A stretch of 64,000 nt of DNA from NCBI GenBank assembly GCA_958402445.1, contig CATXTO010000006.1, positions 37,537-101,536 of the forward strand. Direction: 5' to 3'. The notes under the pieces are model-generated. The model had not been told where the DNA came from. It searched no databases and saw nothing but the letters and a program-made list of their open reading frames with translations. This DNA is from an uncultured Eubacteriales bacterium. GTDB taxonomy: Bacteria > Bacillota > Clostridia > Oscillospirales > Oscillospiraceae. Shown here piece by piece: positions 58,893 through 64,000 of the stretch. Position 1 is the first letter of the stretch; each line of letters opens with the position of its first letter. A program made the position numbers and the translations under genes.

Positions 58893-61800
58893 TCACCTCT
58901 CTTTTTTCTTCGTGCGCATCTTATGCGCAAGGATGATACCAACTACCAAAAGCAGCACAGCACAACCGCCAACAATGATATAAACAAGATAGTCTTGCTT
59001 GATTTCCTCTCCGTACCCATTCTCTCCGGCACGGAGTATCAAATCGTATTTCCCATCGCCGTTTTCGTCAATATTCAGAGTGCTTTCCTTTGATGTAGCT
59101 GCCACAGTATCTATGACGGTTCTTTTTGTAATTTTAATGTCCTCAAATTTACGGAGATCACTATAATTTCCTTCGTCGTCCATAAACCCGATGGTATAAT
59201 TCATCAATCCATGTCCCGTGCCAATAAGTTGCAAATCGTAATCCGTTCCTTCTTTGAGCCGCAGGACTTTGATTCTGTCATCTGTGCCGTTTTGCTTGGC
59301 CTCTTCATTTTCCTCGAAGGTCAGTGTGCCAAAATCGGTTCGGAGACTCAGGTCGTTTTCAGCGGAATTCAGAGTTTGTCCCTGATAGGTGACAGATACA
59401 TCCACGGGGCAGGCAATACGAACATAGATGTATTTTTGACCATTTAGCTGATCGGCAATATCGCCAAAGAAGAACACCAGTTCATCCGCATTTGCCACTT
59501 CATAGTGGCACCCGTCGCTGGCAATCCGTTCCATCAGGGTCTGTGCAGACGATTTTGCGCCTCCCAAATTGCCGAAGAAGCCGAGGGTGTAGATCATTAC
59601 CCCGGAATTTTTAATCTCACCGACATATGCTACAAGGTCATCGCCTTCTTTTCCGTCGTTCGGTTCGCCATCACTCATCAGCACAATGATTTTCTTTTTG
59701 GCATTGCTGGAGTTGAGCATAGATTGTGCTTCCATTAATCCGGCTTCGATGTTTGTGCCGCCGCCATCATAGAGGCCAGAAACAATGTTTTTCAGGGAAT
59801 CCTTGTTAACAGAGAAGTCCGAAGCCCTGCTTGCGGAATTGTCATATGTCACAACACCGATACTGGCATCTTCCTCCAAAATGGTTTCAACGAAATTGAT
59901 TGACGCCTTCTTGGTTTCTTCCATAGGCGTACCTGCCATACTTCCTGACACATCAAGGACAAGGACGATGTCCCGTTCATCGGAGGTGGTACGCACTGGC
60001 TCTTGAGCAGGGGAGTTGTCCGGAGTAACCGTATATTCGCCCCACTCGCAGATAAAAACTGTTCCACTATTCACAGTCCTATTTCCAAAATCGCCGTCAT
60101 TCCATGTTCCATCAGGATATTTATAATAATACATAGCATAATCTTCACCAGAGTTTTCGCCATTTGGTTCACCTGAGTGCCAGTTTGTGTAGGATGCTGA
60201 TTCTCCATTATTCCATACCCATGTTCCTTCTTCATTTTTGTCGGTGAAACCAAAATATGCATTTTCATATTGGAAATTATTTTTTAAATACGAATATAAA
60301 AATTCATCTTCCTCTTTACTGGTGATAGTGGCAAGATAACCGCCTTGCGCTTCACAATATTCTTGTGCCATATTCCAGTCTGTAACAGTATCAACATCGT
60401 ACACATAATAGTAGTGACCGTTAAATTCGGTAGCATCAGAAGGAACATCAGCTTGCTCAAATTGACCAAGCTGTTCATTGCCAGTAGGCATGTAATTCAG
60501 CGCTGCTTCAACAGAAAGTCCCGCATTCACCATATTATAAGAGTGATTGTCTCCACTTACAGGGTTAGCATTAACCTTTACGTTGCTATTGTTGCATACT
60601 ATGTCTTTTACTTCTTTTGCGGATAGACTAGGATTAGCAGACCACGTCAGTGCGCATACACCGGTTACAATGGGTGCTGACATAGAAGTGCCTTTGGCAT
60701 AACCATATCCACCAGAAAATTGAAAATCATAAAATATCTCGCCTGGTATGGTGCTATATATCTTGACCCCAGGAGCACATATGTCAACTTGATCACCATA
60801 ATTAGAGAAGGAAGCACACTGGAATCCTGAAGAGGTTTGCTCAGCAGCACCTACGATTATTACATGAGAGCGAACTTCATCGATTGTAATAGCATCATGC
60901 CCTGTTATGCTATTGTCAGTTATGCTTGCAAACCAACCATTTTGTATGGCATCTAACGCTTTACCCGTATCACCAGTACCATTACCGGCACTCTGAACAA
61001 CAATAAAATCCTTGTATCCAGAATTTATCAACTGCGCTATGGATACTGATGCCAAATGGCCCTCACGTTCTATCATATCCTCGCCATACGCAGTTTTGTT
61101 TGTATTTTCTGCAAGGAAGTTTGTTTTTCCCTGAGAAAAATTTATAACCTTGGCTCCTGCTTTCACAAGATAGGACAAGTTTGCATAAGTACTACTATCC
61201 CATGCCAAATATGCTTTCCTATTTTCATTTCTATAGTATGGTGCCAATAATAATTCACAATTTTGAACGATTCCTGTTATTCCTTTTCTATTATCTCCTT
61301 CTGCGCCAATTATACCTGCAACATGCGTGCCATGGTAGTTTTCTTGCTTTGTCACACTCCATTTTTTTAAATCTTTAAAATTATTTGAATCGTACCACCA
61401 TGGTGTTACCACATTTCTTGATTCAAGTATTTTGTTTGGAAACGAAACCTTATTTTTAAGATCTTCGTGTCCAGTATCAAATGAACTGTCGCAAATACCA
61501 ATAGAAATTTGAGAAAACTTATCACGATAGTCCCATGCAATTTGAGCATTTATGGCTTCCATCCACCAGTTGCTTCCATCCACACTACTATCTTCCCAAT
61601 CGGACTTTGATACATCCCCATCCCATGGATCGTTAGGAGAATAAGCATCATCTGAATCGGGGATTGCCGTATCATATGTGGCATATATTATAAAATCAAA
61701 TTCTGACATTAATTTATCAGCAATATGAGCTAATTCTTCAAGTGTATTCCCATTCCGAATCTTAATCTGATACATATTTAGTTCGGGAACTGTACCAACA

Positions 61801-62363
61801 TGCTCACCATTGAGATATGAAATCACAGCTTCTTTTTGCGCATCAGTTGCATCATTGGAGAATAGGACCAATATTTCGTTATCTGCATAAAGCAGATTGG
61901 ATTCCTTATCTAATGCAATAGAGTCCTCTTCTGGAATATAATTATCAGTTAAGGGGTCACCATCAACTATTTTCCGTTTTTCTAAGCCGCTTCTCGCTAA
62001 AATATAAGAAACCTCAGGAATATCTACAATACCAAAATACACAAGCGCACCTGTCACGCCAGCTGCCAATACGCCGCAAAGTAGAACAATCAAAATAAAC
62101 TTCAAGAAAAAGTGACATACTTTCTTCCCAGTAGACCACCCGGCCAGCTTTTCTTTTTTCTTCGCTTTCCTAGCGGCCTTTTTATCCGCTCTTTTCTGCT
62201 TTTTTACATCTTTCTTACTCGACGGCTTTTCCGGCGGAATACCCGTTTCCTCCTTTTTTGCGGATTCAGCAAACAGCTTTGCCAGCTGCTCTGCATCACA
62301 CTTGGGGCATAATCCGGTGGCTTCATCCAATTTGGAGCCACATTTCCCGCAAAACTTAGCCAT
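58893..62363 (-). CDS. Membrane-tethered zinc ribbon-subtilisin-C-type lectin-VWA protein
   Basis: An 1156-residue multidomain protein. In order: zinc ribbon (Cys5, 8, 19, 22); a very basic Lys/Ala linker; membrane helix at about 83-110; an I9-like prodomain at about 162-232; an S8 subtilisin domain at about 265-625 with the full triad (Asp292, His344 in His-Gly-Thr-His, Ser560 in Gly-Thr-Ser-Met-Ser) and oxyanion Asn461; a C-type lectin domain at about 645-775 with Glu-Pro-Asn (732-734) and Trp-Asn-Asp (754-756), the calcium/mannose-type pattern; a VWA domain at about 797-975 with MIDAS Asp-Val-Ser-Gly-Ser, Gly-Gly-Thr-Asn and Ser-Asp-Gly-Glu; a beta-rich region; and a second helix at about 1125-1147 with a basic tail. 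So protease, lectin and VWA face outward, and ribbon and tail inward. The ATG at 62363 is nine bases behind GGGAGG; an ATG at 62372 touches it. Confidence 0.9.
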   Translation of the reverse strand: MAKFCGKCGSKLDEATGLCPKCDAEQLAKLFAESAKKEETGIPPEKPSSKKDVKKQKRADKKAARKAKKKEKLAGWSTGKKVCHFFLKFILIVLLCGVLAAGVTGALVYFGIVDIPEVSYILARSGLEKRKIVDGDPLTDNYIPEEDSIALDKESNLLYADNEILVLFSNDATDAQKEAVISYLNGEHVGTVPELNMYQIKIRNGNTLEELAHIADKLMSEFDFIIYATYDTAIPDSDDAYSPNDPWDGDVSKSDWEDSSVDGSNWWMEAINAQIAWDYRDKFSQISIGICDSSFDTGHEDLKNKVSFPNKILESRNVVTPWWYDSNNFKDLKKWSVTKQENYHGTHVAGIIGAEGDNRKGITGIVQNCELLLAPYYRNENRKAYLAWDSSTYANLSYLVKAGAKVINFSQGKTNFLAENTNKTAYGEDMIEREGHLASVSIAQLINSGYKDFIVVQSAGNGTGDTGKALDAIQNGWFASITDNSITGHDAITIDEVRSHVIIVGAAEQTSSGFQCASFSNYGDQVDICAPGVKIYSTIPGEIFYDFQFSGGYGYAKGTSMSAPIVTGVCALTWSANPSLSAKEVKDIVCNNSNVKVNANPVSGDNHSYNMVNAGLSVEAALNYMPTGNEQLGQFEQADVPSDATEFNGHYYYVYDVDTVTDWNMAQEYCEAQGGYLATITSKEEDEFLYSYLKNNFQYENAYFGFTDKNEEGTWVWNNGESASYTNWHSGEPNGENSGEDYAMYYYKYPDGTWNDGDFGNRTVNSGTVFICEWGEYTVTPDNSPAQEPVRTTSDERDIVLVLDVSGSMAGTPMEETKKASINFVETILEEDASIGVVTYDNSASRASDFSVNKDSLKNIVSGLYDGGGTNIEAGLMEAQSMLNSSNAKKKIIVLMSDGEPNDGKEGDDLVAYVGEIKNSGVMIYTLGFFGNLGGAKSSAQTLMERIASDGCHYEVANADELVFFFGDIADQLNGQKYIYVRIACPVDVSVTYQGQTLNSAENDLSLRTDFGTLTFEENEEAKQNGTDDRIKVLRLKEGTDYDLQLIGTGHGLMNYTIGFMDDEGNYSDLRKFEDIKITKRTVIDTVAATSKESTLNIDENGDGKYDLILRAGENGYGEEIKQDYLVYIIVGGCAVLLLVVGIILAHKMRTKKKER

Positions 62364-62396
62364 GCTATCCATCCTCCCTTTCCCGCCAATGTAAAT

Positions 62397-62434
62397 AGGG
62401 GCAGAGAACAGGCGTTCATCTGTTCTCTGCCCCT
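62397..62434 (-). terminator. Intra-operon hairpin before the protease gene
   Basis: A perfect 15-bp stem (62397-62411 with 62420-62434) lies between the small membrane-protein gene and the protease gene. On the minus strand only TATTTAC follows, so it may reduce rather than end transcription, or protect the mRNA. Confidence 0.7.
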
Positions 62435-62441
62435 TAATTTC

Positions 62442-62855
62442 TTACATGTACTTGTTGATCAGCTTGTCAACAACAGGAACAGAAATGCTTCCCTGATTCA
62501 GTGCCTTCAGCCCGAGGCCGATAAACAGGACTTTTTCGATGATGTCGATCGCACTCAGAACTGCAGTTACAACCTTAGTCAAGAACGAGATATGGAAGCT
62601 GCCGTTAAAGATGGCAAAGGTATTATCGATAAAGCTAATCGCATTCGGGATGAAATAAATGATGGTAGTGAGAAGTGAAAAGGAAGCCAGCAAAGCAACA
62701 GCTTTGACAGCGTTCTTTTTCAGCCATTCGTTTTCTTCGCGCAGCAGCACATAGCCGGTCAATACAACGGGCACCAGGTATCCGCTGAATAAACACGTAA
62801 AGTAGATAGCCGCACCCAACAGTCCAACAGAAATTCCCAGTTTCGTCTTTTGCAT
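62442..62855 (-). CDS. Small polytopic membrane protein, hypothetical
   Basis: A 137-residue protein with three to four hydrophobic helices: about 8-32, 45-68 and 85-115. Between them lies Arg-Glu-Glu-Asn-Glu-Trp-Leu-Lys-Lys-Asn-Ala-Val-Lys-Ala, a pattern seen in Tic20/DUF4870-type small membrane proteins of Firmicutes. AAGGAGGG precedes the ATG at 62855. Third gene of the zinc-ribbon operon, 16 bp after the lipoprotein gene; it could be a membrane scaffold for the large protease. Assignment by pattern only. Confidence 0.7.
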   Translation of the reverse strand: MQKTKLGISVGLLGAAIYFTCLFSGYLVPVVLTGYVLLREENEWLKKNAVKAVALLASFSLLTTIIYFIPNAISFIDNTFAIFNGSFHISFLTKVVTAVLSAIDIIEKVLFIGLGLKALNQGSISVPVVDKLINKYM

Positions 62856-62871
62856 ACCTTTTTCCCTCCTT

Positions 62872-63147
62872 CTATTTACCTGTTGCGGTTTTGTAGCAAT
62901 TATCACATACAAAAACAATACCCAGCAGGCTCTCGTAATGCTTTGTAGTCTTTTCGTCGCCACAGATCATGCACTCACTGCTGCAATCCTCACAGACATA
63001 CACAGGGGTGCCATCGCTCTTTTTGTATTCTTTAGATGGGCTGTGATTACAATACATACATGGCTCGTCGACAGTAGAAGAGCATGCGGTTAACATGGAT
63101 ATAGCCAATATAGAAACCAATAAAAGGCCTGTTATTTTTCTAAACAT
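62872..63147 (-). CDS. Cysteine-rich lipoprotein
   Basis: A 91-residue lipoprotein: signal peptide Met-Phe-Arg-Lys ... lipobox Met-Leu-Thr-Ala-Cys near residue 22. The mature part has four Cys-x2-Cys pairs (Cys-Met-Tyr-Cys, Cys-Glu-Asp-Cys, Cys-Met-Ile-Cys, Cys-Asp-Asn-Cys), enough for two external zinc sites, unusual for an exported protein. GAGGGGG precedes the ATG at 63147. It follows the three-ribbon protein by 16 bp, so both sides of the membrane carry zinc-ribbon-like proteins in this operon. Confidence 0.8.
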   Translation of the reverse strand: MFRKITGLLLVSILAISMLTACSSTVDEPCMYCNHSPSKEYKKSDGTPVYVCEDCSSECMICGDEKTTKHYESLLGIVFVCDNCYKTATGK

Positions 63148-63163
63148 GACTCGTTTCCCCCTC

Positions 63164-63751
63164 TTATAGCTTCTCTCCGCACTCTGTACAGAACACAATG
63201 TCGCCCTCAATTTCTGCCCCACAGCTTGGACAAACTTTCTTGGTGGGGTGTTCTTCAGACGCATCCGACGAGGAAGTATCTTGTGCCGTTGGGAGTACCA
63301 TAGGTTTGCCGCATGAAGTACAGAAGCGCATACCACGCTTTACCATCGTTCCACAGCTTTCGCATCTGATGACATCGTAAGGCAAGGGATTTTCAGCTTT
63401 GGGCATGGGCGCTCCGCAGGAACTGCAAAAAGCAACACCTCTCGCCACTTCCGCACCGCATTTCTCACAGCGCTGGACGCCTTTTATGTTTTGAATCTGT
63501 TTGCGATAGTCATTGATTTTCTGCTCACTTTCAAGGACTGCGGCAACCATTCCTGAAAAATTCTCTTCACCGTCTGAGCCATGCACAGAAACATACAACT
63601 TGCCAATTTGATAGTATGTAGCATTAATTTTTTTCTCTTCTTCCGAAATGAGCGAATTGACCCGTGAAATTTCAGATAACTCCTGCGCTTTCTGAATAGC
63701 TTTCGCAGTTGCTTCTGATGCCTTTTTTCCCAAATTATCAAAAAACGCCAT
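63164..63751 (-). CDS. Cytoplasmic protein with three zinc ribbons
   Basis: A 195-residue soluble protein. Residues 1 to about 110 are helical and match the protein at 30560 (Glu-Glu-Glu-Lys-Lys-Ile ... Ile-Gly-Lys-Leu-Tyr). Three double Cys-x2-Cys zinc ribbons follow: near 113-131, 143-161 and 176-191, each in the Cys-x2-Cys-Gly ... Phe-Cys-x2-Cys-Gly form. The ATG at 63751 has GGAGGGTGG upstream. First gene of the operon under a palindrome-flanked promoter. It may be a hub that brings together the membrane proteins by their ribbons; no enzyme domain is seen. Confidence 0.85.
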   Translation of the reverse strand: MAFFDNLGKKASEATAKAIQKAQELSEISRVNSLISEEEKKINATYYQIGKLYVSVHGSDGEENFSGMVAAVLESEQKINDYRKQIQNIKGVQRCEKCGAEVARGVAFCSSCGAPMPKAENPLPYDVIRCESCGTMVKRGMRFCTSCGKPMVLPTAQDTSSSDASEEHPTKKVCPSCGAEIEGDIVFCTECGEKL

Positions 63752-63786
63752 TTTCCACCCTCCCATGTGATTGTTTGATTGGACAT

Positions 63787-63810
63787 TATCAAAAGGTGTA
63801 CCTTTTGATA
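63787..63810. promoter_or_regulatory. 24-bp palindrome, leader copy
   Basis: TATCAAAAGG and CCTTTTGATA face each other around TGTA, a perfect 10-bp arm. It lies between the operon promoter and the first gene. The other copy (63946-63969) is its reverse complement, differing only in the centre orientation. Confidence 0.75.
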
Positions 63811-63830
63811 GCCGCAACAACTCAAAATAT

Positions 63831-63858
63831 ATTGTACTCACAAATCATGAGAATGCAA
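63831..63858 (-). promoter_or_regulatory. Promoter of the zinc-ribbon operon
   Basis: On the minus strand TTGCAT (63858-63853), 16-bp spacer containing the dyad CTCA/TGAG, and TACAAT (63836-63831), about 80 bp before the first ATG. Confidence 0.65.
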
Positions 63859-63945
63859 GTACTTTGCAGAAATTTGTGGAAAAATTTTCACTTTGATGGA
63901 GTTATGTGGGGCCATCTTTCTGAGGGTCTCATGTAAAACTACTAT

Positions 63946-63969
63946 TATCAAAAGGTACACCTTTTGATA
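63946..63969. promoter_or_regulatory. 24-bp palindrome, upstream copy
   Basis: Second copy of the TATCAAAAGG/CCTTTTGATA palindrome, with centre TACA, about 88 bp upstream of the -35 box. The two copies bracket the promoter and suit a looping repressor. Confidence 0.75.
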
Positions 63970-64000
63970 GCCCATTTTGTATTTATCGTCTATTCAGTAG

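Overview
The window reads as a chromosome segment of a spore-forming Clostridia bacterium, most likely a gut Oscillospiraceae (Oscillibacter/Flavonifractor-like) organism. The grounds are a GC-rich core, clean AGGAGG-type ribosome binding sites, a BofA homologue, a SpoVB/MurJ-like flippase, a PPi-type phosphofructokinase and many small translationally coupled operons. This placement is inferred from gene content; no 16S gene is present.

Positions 1-47,300 are ordinary core genome with a few oddities. In order: a zinc-ribbon membrane protein and a small lipoprotein; pyrF plus a phosphatase-acetyltransferase fusion; a seven-gene, start/stop-overlapping cobalamin lower-ligand operon (TIM-barrel protein, GNAT, cobT, cobU, cobS, short cobU-like, cobC; 9141 down to 4544); tRNA-Arg(CCG); a composite DUF4417 protein; two peptidases; a heterodimeric ABC exporter; bofA; divergent fba and PPi-PFK; a lipoprotein serpin; two phosphoribosyltransferases, an M50 peptidase and tsaE-tsaB-upp; rodA; an SLH protein; lgt with an M16 peptidase pair; prmA; and an envelope/metabolism stretch (PAP2, GT2, phosphoesterase, flippase, threonine aldolase, NUDIX, HAD, MATE, udk). 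GC-rich hairpin repeats recur in the larger intergenic gaps.

From about 47,300 the sequence changes to an accessory, more AT-rich region. It opens with a wrecked serine recombinase and then a glycopeptide-resistance cluster on the minus strand in the order vanR-S-Y-W-H-ligase-X. vanW is broken; the other six genes are intact. The ligase carries the Ile-His-Gln-Glu context of D-Ala-D-Lac enzymes, and candidate VanR boxes lie before vanR and before vanY. Behind it come an excisionase-like HTH gene, relics of mobC and relaxase, an AbiE toxin-antitoxin locus (antitoxin intact, toxin frameshifted twice, palindromic operator around the promoter), and a transposon-transfer-assisting protein. Together these look like a decayed Tn1549-type conjugative element that kept its resistance genes.

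The last 6 kb (57,984-63,980, minus strand) hold the most unusual locus: an apparent operon of a three-zinc-ribbon protein, a cysteine-rich lipoprotein, a small membrane protein, an 1156-residue membrane protein combining zinc ribbon, TM, subtilisin, C-type lectin, VWA and TM, a second zinc-ribbon membrane protein and a small lipoprotein. Its promoter is bracketed by two copies of a 24-bp palindrome. I know of no described system with this composition; it looks like a membrane-tethered surface protease-adhesin system.
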